DNA of 64,000 nt from Delphinus delphis (Eukaryota; Chordata; Mammalia; Artiodactyla; Delphinidae): contig NC_082688.1 in NCBI RefSeq assembly GCF_949987515.2, positions 108,417,893 through 108,481,892 of the forward strand. Reading direction: 5' to 3'. The position numbers were made by a program, and so were the translations under genes. Under the pieces are notes generated by a model. That model ran no database searches. It was not told where the DNA came from and worked only from the letters and a program-made list of their open reading frames with translations. This document shows, one piece after another, positions 38,330 through 50,695 of the stretch (positions within the stretch are counted from its first letter, which is position 1; each line of letters starts with the position of its first letter).

Positions 38330-38560
38330 CTGCATTAGATAAGAGTACCTTTATTACGTGGTCTGCGGCTTACTTTGAAACATGGGATTTAAGAGCATGA
38401 CAGCAGCTTAAAGCCCATCTATCCTGCCCCTTTATGGAAGAAACTGATCTCTAGACTGGCTAAGCCACCTGGTTAGAAAGAGAAATGGGAGTCATTCCAG
38501 CTCTGACTCCAGGGCTCTTTAAACTCCACCGTATTTCTTAATGCCATTGGTGGGTGAGAA
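38330..38560 (-). repeat. MIR-like relic
   Basis: 'aagaaactgatctctagact', 'ggttagaaagagaaatggga' and 'ctgactccagggctctttaa' resemble a diverged minus-oriented MIR or related old SINE. Boundaries are approximate. Confidence 0.5.
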
Positions 38561-38781
38561 ATTAAAACACAACCATGACATTTAAATTTTAACTACTGTG
38601 TAATCGAGCTTCCACTATGTCAAATTGAGATTCCACTATGTGACTGAATTCATTTGATTTTCTGATGGAAAGGCAAAGTTGCTTTGTACGATTAAAAGAA
38701 GTCAGCTTATTTTCTACCACTAGGTGGCATGATATGTTTTTTTTCTGACACTTTCCTTTGAAAAGGAATCTATCCCTTCCC

Positions 38782-38783
<2 letters not shown>

Positions 38784-38839
<56 letters not shown>
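38784..38839. repeat. (CA)28 microsatellite
   Basis: An uninterrupted run of 56 bases of alternating A and C. It explains a reading frame that starts with alternating Cys and Val on the minus strand. Such pure tracts are usually highly polymorphic and can adopt Z-DNA. Confidence 0.99.
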
Positions 38840-38841
<2 letters not shown>

Positions 38842-39450
38842 TATCCATTCTTGGCAGACTTCTGTCATTTTGACTGCTATGAAATTTGACTTGGGACATC
38901 TGTTTGTAAAATACTTACCATCAAAATCAAACCCATTACCTTCCATTTTTTTCCATTACATGGTTTATGCTTCATGGATACATGTCTATCTCTCCATTCT
39001 GTGTGGGAGGAGAACCCCGGTTTGGTTTCAGTTCTTGTTTATGTTTACTTAATAAATGTAGACAAACTCTCTTCTCTCTTTTGGAGAGAAGAAGAGACAA
39101 AATTCTAGGTGATAATGTTAAGTGGCTACTTATTCATTCATTAGGTATTAAGAGGTAATTATTTAATAGGTAATTAACTAGCAATAATGTTTTAGCTAAT
39201 TACCAGCTCACACTATTCTTTTTTCCCCATCCCAAAGAACATTGAAAAGTTGAGGCCAGAGCCATAAGGAGCGGCTACCCGTTGAAGTGAAAGGAACAGA
39301 TGATCACAGTCACCTTTGCCATCTTCTGCATTTTCTGTCATCAGAAGCTTCAGTACGTGAGGCAAAGAAAACAAACAGCAGGAGCAGGACTTACAGAATA
39401 TACGTATTCTTTAAAATTTACCCTTCAACCCATTATACTGCTTAATAAGT

Positions 39451-39772
39451 TTTTAAAATAAATTTATTTATTTTATTTATCTATTTTTGGCTGTGTTGGG
39501 TTTTCGTTGCTGCGCGCAGGCTTTCTCTAGTTGGGGAGGGCGGGGCTACTCTTCCTTGCGGTGAGCGGGCTTCTCCTTGCGGTGGCTTCTCTCATTGCAG
39601 AGCACGGGCTCTAGGCGTGCGGGCTTCAGTAGTTGCGGCACGCAGGCTCAGTAGTTGTGGCTCACGGGCTTAGCTGCTCTGAGGCATGTGGGATCTTTGC
39701 GGATCAGGGATTGAACCCGTGTCCCCTAGCATTGGCAGGTGGATTCTCAACCACTGTGCCACCAGGGAAGCC
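39451..39772 (-). mobile_element. Full-length older CHR SINE
   Basis: A/T-rich tail (39457-39486), then 'ggctgtgttgggttttcgtt' and multiple 'gcgggctt' blocks, ending 'gtgccaccagggaagcc', the reverse complement of the CHR head. At about 320 bases it is the longest CHR copy here. The B-box region reads 'gggttcaatccc' on the minus strand. No clear flanking duplication was found, consistent with greater age. Confidence 0.95.
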
Positions 39773-40915
39773 CCCTTACCCTCTGCTTTGATTTTCATCT
39801 CCATATTATTAAATATTATTATTTATATTATTATTATAATCTCCATATTATTAAATGTCACAGTTCTCAAGTTTTCTGTACAGTGTTTTACTATTTTAAC
39901 TAGAAAGATCTTTTAGAAATAAAAAATCATTTTTGGTGGAAGGTCCAGACACTGAAAATCAAGTTTGTTTTGCCCCATTAACACATTAAAATCATTGGGA
40001 GGAGGAGGGTTTTAAAAAACACTAATGACAGAATTCACTCCTGACCAGTTGAGTCACAATCTTCTTTCTGGGTGCTTATTTTGTTTTCCTTCTTTGTTCC
40101 ATAGCCTAGCGTTTTGGGGCGTCTCAGGCCAATGTGGTATTAGACAGCTGCCCTCTGTTCCCAAGGATACAAGAAACAATTCTAGTCGCGATAAAGGATT
40201 AACTGGCTATTACCTTCATGGGGACAGAATCTAGTGGACCCTGCTTGAATGACGTGATCAACCCTGGGCAAGTCAGCCCCAAGTTCATGGGATGTGTCCA
40301 TGACCGCTGGAGACCCACCCCTCGTGAATGGGGGTCCTCAGAAAGGAGAGTCAACGTAAGTGGGGCAGACACCCCAAAGAGGGTCTCCTGTACTGACACG
40401 CAGTAGGGATACAACAGATATTTAGAACACATAAATGAATAAAAGAATGAATGAGTGAACCGAGAGACTCTGCTAGTTTGGAACAGTCTAAGAAACTCAG
40501 ATTGAGGGGTACAGAGCAATATATTAAGGATGTACTTTGTACCAGAGACTGTGCTTAGTACTGCAAGGAATAAAAACTGAAAAAGAAAGGAGTTCCTGAC
40601 TTTAAGGACAAAAGCAAGAAGAGGTATCATTAATACACAGGGAAAATATAGACAGTGACAAGAACAACACAAAGGACTATGGCTATTTAGTCAACGGAGA
40701 GATCATACTTTTGGTGGTGTTAGTTAAGATAATACCAGCTACCGAGAAATCCAGACATCTCAGTGGATAAACACAATAGAAGCTTATTTCTTGCCATGAA
40801 AATTTCAATCGGTGGCAGAGGATGGGGGATGGGCAGGGCAGTGGGCTCAGCTTCACAGAGTCTTCAGGAACCCAGCTCTGCCACGTCCAGCGTGGTGATG
40901 ATGATACTGAGAATC
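39773..40915. other. No gene seen; old L2-like relics probable
   Basis: A direct repeat of 18 bases ('atctccatattattaaat') at 39797-39814 and 39839-39856 brackets a TTA-rich stretch. 40380-40660 contains L2-like wording ('aaatgaataaaagaatgaat') and an unassigned old repeat. The 157-residue minus frame (40199-40672) has no recognisable domain. Confidence 0.5.
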
Positions 40916-41157
40916 AAATCCAACCAGCAGGGGATTCCCTGCTGGCGCAGTGGCTGAGAGTCCGCCTGCCGATGCAGGGGACACGGGTTTGTGCCCCGGT
41001 CTGGGAGGATCCCACATGCCGCGGAGTGGCTGGGCCCGTGAGCCATGGCCGCTGAGCCTGCGCGTCCAGAGCCTGTGCTCCGCAACGGGAGAGGCCACAA
41101 CAGTGAGAGGCCCGCGTACCGTAAAAAAAAAAAAAAAAAAAAAATCCAACCAGCAGG
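40916..41157 (+). mobile_element. Young CHR SINE with TSD
   Basis: The body at about 40931-41141 begins 'ggattccctgctggcgcagt' and ends 'gcccgcgtaccg' plus an A tail. The 16-base duplication 'aaatccaaccagcagg' is perfect at 40916-40931 and 41142-41157. Overlapping frames of up to 123 residues are SINE artefacts. Confidence 0.97.
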
Positions 41158-44100
41158 AGAGGGAGTGCCCCTCACACAGAAGGACTTCTGCTGACAGTCC
41201 ATTGGTCTACCCACCATCACAAGGCCACCCCTCACTGAGGAGGCTGGGGGATGTAACCTGCTGGGTTCAGGAGGAAAGGCAAATGTGTCTGCGGACCTGC
41301 TAGCCAGTGACTACCCTTAACAGTACTGTAGTCATGGCAGTGGAAGGGAGGAATAATCAGAAAAAAAAATGTGTGAAAAGAATGTTATGTGAGATCATCT
41401 TTGAGGCATAGATCTTAACTGTTGGAAAGAGAAAAGATGTTCTTGGGAAAAAAAATAATACGAGCAAAGATCTGGAGCAAAGATCTGAAAATAACTGTTT
41501 GGGGAGTGGTGAACATGGAGTAGTTGAGTGAAAATGTAATAAAAACTGAAAAGATAGCTGCCTTTATTCGGCTCTTCTTTTGAAAAAATCTTTCTATAGA
41601 CCTGAGAACATCAATTTAGTTTCCCAGACAATAGATTTTGGCTAGATATTATGCTGATCATTAAATAATGAGGAGGAACTAAAGTTTGAAGGACAAGTAA
41701 TGGGCAAAACCTGATTAGAAATATCTACCTTGATGATATCTTGCATTCCTATTCTGAACTCCTGCATTTTAAGTGGAAGCAACCACCCTCATTTCCTTTT
41801 TAAAATATCAGGTTGGCTTGATGAAAGCATATAAAAGCAGTACAAATTTATTTCTCAAGATGAGGGTTTAAAGCAACCAAGATCAATATGCATCTTCTTA
41901 CTTAAGTTGAATATACCCATACAACTGTATTAATATATAAATGTTATTTTTCCTTGGATGGCATTAATCTCAACCAAATATCTTAAGAGAATAATGGGAG
42001 AGTTTTTCTTTTTTGTTCAGAATTTCTTTTAAATCAGACATCTGGTATTTGGCACTCGACTTTTATTAGACCGGTTGAGCACTTTTTAAAGGGGGATAAA
42101 TCATATGACTTTCATTTTAATTTTTTACTGTAATGGTTTAATAGAGCCAACATATGCTGAGTAATAGCATTAAAATAAAATCAGTAAATGAGGGATTACG
42201 ATCTGTCTGTGTCCAATTTTGCAAAGAAACTAATTAGAGAAAGGTTTTTCAGATCAGAATTGGATTAGCCAGCAATTTTTAAAAATTGTAATAATATAAT
42301 GAGAAATGCTTGGATTTTAGCATGTTGCTATTGAGAAAGAAAAATTACAAGGGACATTAACACTTTCACTCTAATTCTAAGCTGTGAGGAGAGGAGAGCA
42401 GGGGAATTCTTTTGCATGACACTCTCCCCACTGCCAGAAAGCATTTAGACAAAAACTCAAGGCTTTTCACAATTATCTATTTGAATTAGAGATATTAACG
42501 TGGAATCTGGAATGATGAGAGCTCACCTATGGATAATGGAGATTTCTCCACAACCTGGGGAGCATTCATTTCAATTGTCTCATTTCACTAACTTGGATAT
42601 GAGAAAGGCTTTCTATCACACTCCTTAATTTTTGGCAACCAGCCAGGTTTTTCCTATGGTTCTACTTATTGAGGTACAGAACTGCGTTTGGAATCAAGTT
42701 GGAATTTTATTTATAGCCTTGGAATGTCTTGCTAAATGTCTCTAAATATGGCACTTCTCTGTACACTGGAATGAAAACTCCATTGTTTCTACATAGAAGT
42801 TGAGCAAAGAGAATATGGAAGCAATGTTTATTAGTGTCTTCAAATTCTGCCAGTGATGGGTAGCGTAAATAAGACAGTTAAATGGATTAGTCTTACCACA
42901 GAGATCTTAATTATAAATATTTTAGATTCATATATATGACTAGTAATTCAAAGGGGATTTTGACAAGTAACCTAAACATGACAAATCATGCTATGAGAGA
43001 TAATTTTATGTCTTGCAAGGTAATTGGGAAAGATGCTGTTCTGATTAAAAGAATAAAAGGCTTTCTGCTCAGTGAACTATAAACTCATTCTACCGAATAC
43101 CCATTTCAATATCATGAGTAGGACAAATACATATTATGTTCATTTAGTGTTTTTCAATGAATAAGAAACATGATTGGTTGTACTTTGCCATTTTTAGGCA
43201 TTCACTATAGTCATAATTTCTTTATATTCCAGAAACCCAGAACAGAATAAACCGATTCACTGGTTCAATATGTTAAATTAACATATTTGGCATTTGAAAA
43301 ACTTCTGGAAAAGGGCCTTCAAAATGCAAGCATGTCTTTACCCCGTTTATCCCCTCAAACTAGTCTCCCATTCTTTCCCAGATATCCTAAATTTCAGTGT
43401 CATTTTTACTTTCATTTTCTGTCTCTCTTTTTCTAGATAATCCCAAGCAAAGTGGGTAATACAGGGAGAAGTTTAAAGGAGTACGACGAAGAATGCTCAG
43501 CTAAAGACCAATCTTCTGCTGTTTACCAATTTTCTCTCTTTTCTTCTTATTTGGACAGTAATTTCCACTACTAGGTTCATTAGAAGTTAGGCAATAGAGC
43601 AAGAGAATTACCTTAAAAGACATAAATATATGCCATGAGGTACTGAATCTAGTGTGTTCCTTCAGGCTTTCTACTTTTATATTATTTTTCATTTGTATAT
43701 TGCTCTTGGTGAAACAAAAATGCTATGTATATATATTTTTTGTATCCTCAAACAGTTTATCGTGAGACGATCAATACATCTGAAACAATCTATGAACAAT
43801 TCAAGAAAACTAATAACAAGTTGAGAAATTAAATATAATTATTTCAAATGTGTGTGATACAGTTAGTAGCCAGGACAGGGGAGCTCTTAATGGGTGGGAG
43901 TTAATGTCTAGTTTACGTGTGGAAGTAACTTGACTTTGGGCCTTGGATTATTGTACAAAGGAAGAATGGGCGTCCAGAGATTGTCTCTGAATGGATGAAA
44001 CAGAAGAGAAATTCCAAGTATGGTAACTAGTAATATGGCCAAGATAAATTTGAATATGCTGGATCATGAAAGAAATTCCTAAGTTTACCTAGCATCCATC

Positions 44101-44180
44101 AAAGACTCATATGAGGAGGATTTGGAAAGGTACATGGATATAATCAAAGAAAGGGAATCAAAAGGTCAACGTTGGTCGCT
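41158..44180. other. Repeat-poor AT-rich interval, no gene seen
   Basis: About 3 kb in which I recognise no SINE, LINE, DNA transposon or exon. 42100-42420 contains several homeodomain-like TAAT cores and a perfect 16-bp palindrome 'caatttttaaaaattg' (42273-42288). Absence of recent insertions could reflect constraint or chance. Confidence 0.45.
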
Positions 44181-44182
44181 TT

Positions 44183-44757
44183 AAAATTTTGGTTTATTCT
44201 TTGGATAAAGATGTGGTATATACGTATATATAAATATATACAACGGAATATTACTCAGCCATATAAAATGAAACAATGCCTTTTGCAGCAACATGGATGG
44301 ACCTAGAGATGGTCACACTAAGTGAAGTAAGCCAGACAGAGACAAACATGATATGATATTGCTTATATGTGAAATCCAGAAAAAATGATACTATTTACAA
44401 AACAGAAATAGACCCAGAGACATAGAAAACAAACTTATGGTTACCAAAAGGGGAAAGAGGGGGGAGGAATAAATTAGGAGTTTGAGATTAACAGACACAC
44501 ACTACTATATATACAATAGATAACCAACAAGGACCTACTGTATAGCAGAGAGAACCCTACTCAATATTCTGTAATAACCTATAAGGGAAAAAAATTTGAA
44601 ATACTATCTATCTATTTATCTACCTGTCTATCTATCTATAACTGAATCACTTTGCTGTACACCTGAAATTATCACATTGTAAATCAACTATACTTCAGTA
44701 AAAAAAAATTTTTTTAATTCAATGGCTTCAAAATAAAAAAAAATTTTGGCTTATTCT
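44183..44757 (+). mobile_element. 5'-truncated L1 3' end with TSD and double A tail
   Basis: Starts in the end of ORF2/3' UTR ('gataaagatgtggtatatac', 'ggaatattactcagccatat') and runs through 'atcactttgctgtacacctg' to an A run at 44700-44708. Then come about 26 non-A-rich bases and a second A run (44735-44743). Flanks 'aaaattttggtttattct' (44183-44200) and its one-mismatch copy (44740-44757) form an 18-base duplication. A CTAT microsatellite has grown inside at about 44604-44638. Confidence 0.93.
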
Positions 44758-44871
44758 AATGTTGGTCCAAGTATATTTATCTCTCCTTTCTACTCCCCAG
44801 TTTTTAGACACTCTGGTGAAACGAAATAAAGTTAGATGTTTTTCTAAACCTTCTATGCATTCTGCTGCATT

Positions 44872-45094
44872 AATTATAGCTCAGTAGAGGGACTTCCCTG
44901 GTGGCCCAGTGGTTAACAATCTGCCTTCCAATGCAGGGGACGTGGGTTCGATCCCTGGTCGGGGAACTAAGACCCCATGTGTCAGGGGGCAACTAAGCCC
45001 GCACGCCACAACGGAAGATCCCATGTGCTGCAACTAAGACCTGACACAGCCAAAAATAAATAAATATTAAAAAGAAAATTATAGCTCAGTAGAG
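44872..45094 (+). mobile_element. CHR SINE with TSD and tRNA-like B box
   Basis: Body from 44890 ('ggacttccctggtggcccag') to an A-rich 'aaataaataaat' tail. The 18-base duplication 'aattatagctcagtagag' is perfect at 44872-44889 and 45077-45094. The internal promoter B box 'ggttcgatccc' (44945-44955) matches the tRNA consensus better than in the young copies. The body lacks the GC-rich middle of the young subfamily. Confidence 0.97.
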
Positions 45095-45820
45095 ATGCCC
45101 ACAGGCAGAGAGGATGGAGCTGTAACGTCATCCCAACTGCCCAGGTAGCTCTTTCTTGCTGACCAGAGCTTTGTGGATTCCTTTACACCTGTCGGTCTCC
45201 ACACCGGCCAGAGGTTTGGAGCACGTGGAGCTTTTGTTAAACGGCTCCAGCTTTCTTATGAAAAGGCAACCACTAGTAGTCTCCAATAAAAACTTTTCCC
45301 AAGTGTGGGTGTATAAATAGAATATTTTAACTATCTTCTCTCCTCAGATAATGTTTTCATTACACAGATTTAGTCTCCACATATTTGAATACGTATTTTC
45401 TGTCCCGTATTTATTATACTTTTAGTCTCCTTATACTTGTTTTTCTCTTCCTTAATATATATTTTTTAATTTCAGAGAAACTTTGAGAATAGAGGTAAGT
45501 AGATAGAGGCGTTTGACATCATCAACCATTGGGATTTCCAGTCATGGGGAACCATGATGTCCTAAGGGAATCAGACATATACATTCATCTCACACTGTAT
45601 ACACCTAAAACTTGTTTCTTTTTATCAATCAGAAAAGCTTTCCTTTCTTCAGTTAGACCTAAATGAGATACATGCAAAAGAAAGCTTAAAGAATGATAAA
45701 CGTCCTTTTAATGTTCATTTTCTTCTACATTAGTTTCCAGGTGTTTTATTCTAGTTGTTACCAATTAACTCAGAGTGTCCATATTTGCATGAAACTGAGG
45801 AAAAGTGATGTTTTGACTAC

Positions 45821-45886
45821 TGACAGTAATTTTTTTAACATCTTTATTGGAGTATAATTGCTTTACAATGGTGTGTGACAGTAATT
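45821..45886 (-). mobile_element. 44-bp L1 micro-insertion with TSD
   Basis: 'tgacagtaatt' occurs at 45821-45831 and 45876-45886. Between them are only 44 bases: a short T run, then 'ttggagtataattgctttac', the extreme 3' end of L1 in reverse complement. This is an extremely 5'-truncated retrotransposition event. Confidence 0.88.
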
Positions 45887-48274
45887 AGACAATGATAAAA
45901 AGATTGGTTGTTTTCTCTGGGTAATGTTCTAGGTTATTGGATCTAGCATAGAATAAGATGTATTCAATAACAGCCCTTACCTGATCTAACTACTTGTGGT
46001 ACAATGATGAACACTAACCATCGTGAAATATAATTTTCCTTATTCACTCTGCTCACATACTCAATTTAGCCTGAAAAAATACCACTAATTCTAACACATA
46101 GCCCAGGGCTACCATTTCCCTCTCTCAGGCTGGAAGGACTGACTGAGGTTTGCAATCAGAATTTCCTTCATAGACTTTCCTGAAAACCCAATAAAAAGAA
46201 ATAGAAAGGGAAGGCTGAGCCTATTTCATTGACTGTAGGCCCACTGCCTGGTTTCTATTAAGTTTGACAGTATTTATTTCTGAGGCTAGAATAAGGTACG
46301 AAACTGTGGTTGTAAATAGTTTTTCCCCAAAATATCAAATATCTAACCCGCAAAAACAAAATAATAGTGAAAAGGGTGGAAAGTGACAAAATAATAATGA
46401 AAAGGGTGATAGTGACAAAGTTCTTCTCCCCACTCTAAGCCTAGAAATTCCACTGAGTGGACAGACACTGATACTTTCTGTCTCACTGTAAAGTCTGTTG
46501 GTGTTTAAATTTGTCTCCAGTTTTAGTCCGTGGTGGCATGTCAATTGTATTTAATTCATGTATTGCTCTTCCAATATACTTGTGTCATCAGTTGTAAAAT
46601 CGGGGCATATTTTATGAAGTAATGAATTTTGTAGTATTGCCTTTTAAGAAAATTGTAGAAAATTCAAAGGAGTTTTTCTTCCCCCTCTCAAAAGTCTAAG
46701 TTATGACATTTTCAGTGTAATAGTAAACCTGTCTTAAAAAGCTATCACTCGTAAAACAGTTTCCCTTAGGATATACCCAAATTCTAGGTCCTGTCCAAAA
46801 CAACATTTTTATCCTACAACATTTTTTCTTTTCATAGCTGGTCATGTGAAAAACAAGGACATGTTGTTTCTCTCAGTAGGATGATTTTTCCAGTGAATAA
46901 AATTTCAGTCCAATGTTCCCAGTAGAAGTCTGAAGAAGCAACCTTCTTGGTATATGTTACAGAACTTTAAGTTCTCTTAGGGGCAGAATTTCCTCAGAAA
47001 TGTAGCAAAATCATTGTTCTTACTTTTCAGCTTTTTTTTTCTTTTCTTTTCTAAATGATAGATTTGAAACTACCAAATCTTATTTTTTTTCTTTCTTATG
47101 TAGTGTACTTATTATACTACGTAGTTTAAAACCTTAAGCTTTGGAGTGACTCAGCGGGCTATTACTTCTGATAATACCTTTTCGGCAAATGGTATTCATT
47201 TAAATTTGGGTTCTGTGAATTTTTCACTTTACAAGAACGCTTTGGCTTTAAGAGGAGAATGAGAACATCGCTGGATCCTTTTCGCTCTCTTTAAACGTGG
47301 GGCTCAATATACTTTCCACGGAGGGAGTGAACATTGTCAAGTAGTTAACATAAGCGATTGGAAAAATCCCTGAACGTTGTACGGGCAGAATAATTGCACA
47401 CAAATGCATTCAGGAATCCTATGGAAAATATAGTGCTGTTAACTGGCATGGTTACAGCACAATTTAGCAAGTATGTTAGAACAAATTACCCCCTGTAACC
47501 ATAAGCCATTCTGTTTCACGCTTTTTAATGAAGGCCTGTACCACACACTAGAATACTTCTCACCTCATTACTACTCATAAAAACCAATGATCCGTTCAAA
47601 GGTTCCTCATCTCTCCCATATGAGTGGTAAAGGGCCTTGCCTCTCCTCCTGGCACAGAAGAGAGGGAAGCTTCTTCCCTGTCTGCCTTTGAAGTCCATCA
47701 TTAGAAAGTTTACTAGATAAAAGAAAAGAAAATTTATCTGTGTAATCTCACTGTTGTCATGTGTTAGTGTTTGACCCTTCCTTTAAAAGCAAAACAAAAC
47801 AAAACAAACAAAACAGAATAAAACCTGAAGACATCTCTGTCCTTGTTTAGAGAATACAGATTTGCAAGACTGTTAGTGCAATTTTGCTCCTTCAGTGTTC
47901 ACAAAATATTTTCAGAGAAACTCTAAAACGTGAGAAGAATTTAATGGGCCACTGAAATACAAAGTATGGATTCAATAAAAAGGCAGACAGAGAAGCAAGC
48001 TGATAGACCAGTGCAGAAAACTCTGTTCAATTTTGAATTAAACTACTTTTTCTCTCTCTCCAGAGTATCATCAAAAAAAGTTGATTATCCTTGGAAATAC
48101 ACTATTTTCATATGAGTTACTGATGAACAGATTTCACCTAGACTGGCATAGTTTCCCTCGTCCCCATAATTTCAGGGACAATATGTAATACTGTTGAAGA
48201 TACACTGGATATAGTCAGTAAAAGTTGAGGTGGATGTCTGCTCCTCAAATGAGGGTGGTGAGTGGGGAAGGATA

Positions 48275-48275
<1 letters not shown>
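45887..48275. other. No gene seen; unique AT-rich DNA
   Basis: No young mobile element or exon is recognised. A local 30-bp tandem duplication is listed at 46356-46414. A (CAAAA)-type tract lies at about 47788-47813. Confidence 0.5.
46356..46414. repeat. 30-bp tandem duplication
   Basis: 'acaaaataatagtgaaaagg' and 'acaaaataataatgaaaagg' start two adjacent copies (46356-46385 and 46386-46414) that share their remaining bases with a few differences. It is a small slippage-type duplication. Confidence 0.9.
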
Positions 48276-48278
<3 letters not shown>

Positions 48279-48357
<79 letters not shown>

Positions 48358-48372
48358 TATATATATATATAA
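48279..48372. repeat. Composite (AT)n(GT)n(AT)n microsatellite
   Basis: About 44 bases of AT, about 28 of GT, then about 24 of AT with one GT interruption. It gives an Ile-Tyr/Val-Cys artefact frame. AT arms either side of the GT core could pair as a cruciform. Confidence 0.98.
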
Positions 48373-50548
48373 TTTTGGGGAAGATATTACAAGGCTAATT
48401 AAACTACAAAATTTTGTACTTTTTTTAAAGTTCTATGTAGTAGGAACGGAAAATCTTGTAGAAGAGAAATAACATATTCAAAAATATTGTTTTCACAGTA
48501 TAACAGTGTTTGAAGCAGCATGAGAAATGGTTGTTCATCTCTATTACATGAGAATTTCCAGTTGGGCCATTCGTTGAAGAGTGTGCAACAGAATAACAAC
48601 TTTTGCCTTTCAAGAACGAGTCCATACCAGGTACTAAAATAATTTGAAAGCAGAGACCAGCATCTAAATTCTGTAATGTAACAAAACTCTGGAAACTGGC
48701 ACATGTTATAGATTTAAATGATGGTTAAAATCAATTCCTTTGTAGGAAAAATGCATTTAATCTAAACTTTTGGGTGACATTTCTAACTTTCTCTGTGGTA
48801 GCTCTGAAAATGTATCTGATCACCTGATGCGACACTGTCAAACCCTTCCAAACACTTAAGCAGGGCAGTTTCTAAATGAAATTGGTATTCTCCAGGCGCT
48901 TTCCCGAAATGCAAGCCCAGGGCGGCTCACACTCACAAGCTACAAGAGAGAAATGTCGGTACTGTACTTTAATAGTGCCTGGGAAGCATGTGCTTGCAGA
49001 GACTGGGCGACCCCTGCAATAATAACTGCACAGCTTTGTTTCATTTGAAAACATAAATCTGTACACACATACTTAGGTAGACATAGATCCATGTATATAG
49101 AAAAAAGTTCAGCAAATAATAAAAAAAAGGATGAACATTGGCACAGGAGATGTTGACAGCATTATGCAAACTTTTCAATATTTCCTTGCATGCTCGACTT
49201 TAACTTTTGTTTATAAAGTCCACTTAGATATAATTTACAACTTCTGTTCGCCTAAGCTGGGTTCTGTAAAATCTGTCTAAAAAAATCAGCCCAGAGTGCT
49301 TTGAGATGTTACAAATATATCTAGATATCAAACACTGAGCCTTGCAAATTATATCCATTTTGGAAAGTCTGGGTTGGTATTTATGTACACAATATATTTT
49401 AGCTCTGATGTTTTAAGATGATGAAGCAAGCCTTGCTTTTTTTTTTCCTCGCCTTTTCCAACTCTTGCTCTAGTATCTATGAAAGAGACTTAGGAGCCCA
49501 AGCAAAATAAAATAAGAAATTCTGAAGGTTGTCACTATTTACAAATTATGGGAGTTCAGGCTTTGTCAGGTGATTTGAGGGGGAAAAAATACACAGGTCA
49601 AGCAAAACTTGCCAATTCCCTGAAGTTTGTAATTTCGTTCTAGTATAATTTAGGACTTCAAGACTTAAAGATGTTATACAACTATATCTGTTACTTCAGC
49701 CACGTACAGCTGTTGCAGACATCTGACCTCTTTCCTCTTTAGGAGTAGATAGAAATGTCAATCAATCGAGATGAAGAGAAAAGGGTAAATCCCATCTCTT
49801 TATTTATTCTTGCAATGTAAATTGCTTTGAGATCAAAGACAGAAACTGAAGTTCTTAGTGTCCACCTTTAAAATAGCAGAAGAGCAAAAACACTGCTTCA
49901 TTTTTGCTTTCATCGGAAGAAGAGCCTGTACTTTTCTGCCTGAAGTATCAATAGTTGTGAAGCGTGGGGTGTGCTTGGTGGTGCCCCTTTAACGACGGGG
50001 CTGCAAAGGAGCATGCTTCATAGGCAATACACATGTACTCTAAGCTTTGGCCAAAGTGAAATATTTCTAACTCAGGATGGGAACTGAAGGGATTAAATGA
50101 AAGGTAAAATAATGGAGACTAAAATAACTTGATAATAGTTTAATGAAATAGTAGTTTTTGACTATGACAATAAGGATGTAAATCGAGTATTAATATAATA
50201 GGGGGACCAGTTCCATATGAAAATGCAGCTGGATGCACCCATGGAGACCCATGGGGACTGTCAGATTCACGGTGAACTTTGGCCAACAGGAGGTGGCAGG
50301 GAGAGGTGGAGAAGAGAGAACAGGCCTGCTCCTTTCTGTTTGTTCTTGATTACCCACCAGTAGCTCTTCAATCCTGAAGCAATGGTTTCCAGCCTTTAGC
50401 ATTTTCCCAAATCCTGTCTCCTTGTGTCCCCTCAGATGGAAGTAGGATCTGCTGGCCGGAATCCCTTCCTCTGAGTCTGGATTCCAGCTCTGTCCCCTCC
50501 TCAAAGCTTCCAGTTCTGTCCTCTTGCCTTTGTTACCCCACACTTTGC
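48373..50548. other. No gene seen; unique DNA
   Basis: No recognised young repeat. A 139-residue minus frame (50190-50609) ends in a G/C-rich patch and has no domain, so it is not called. Confidence 0.5.
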
Positions 50549-50568
50549 GGGGCGGGGCGGGGGGGGGG
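50549..50568 (+). other. G-rich tract, G-quadruplex and GGGCGG motifs
   Basis: Nineteen G and two C within about 21 bases, with three G-runs of 4, 4 and 10 bases separated by single C. The long last run can supply a fourth stack. It includes two GGGCGG-like cores, but there is no CpG island or promoter context. Confidence 0.85.
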
Positions 50569-50695
50569 TTCCCTGCTTCCTTCAGTGACTGTCTCTTGTT
50601 GCCAAACACTTGGGAAGTAATTCCCAGTTCTCTTTGTTAGAATAATCAACATGATTTCCATTTCCTTCCGGATTCTGGCTGATATACTCTCTTTG

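Noticed and set aside
40199..40672. 157-residue minus frame with hydrophobic start
   Set aside because: Hydrophobic composition could mimic a membrane segment, but it overlaps an L2-like relic and shows no family similarity I know.
40822..41303. Five overlapping frames of 77-123 residues
   Set aside because: All cross the CHR SINE at 40916-41157; not genes.
44872..45094. Functional tRNA gene
   Set aside because: The A and B box similarity belongs to the tRNA-derived SINE; there is no cloverleaf, acceptor stem or terminator.
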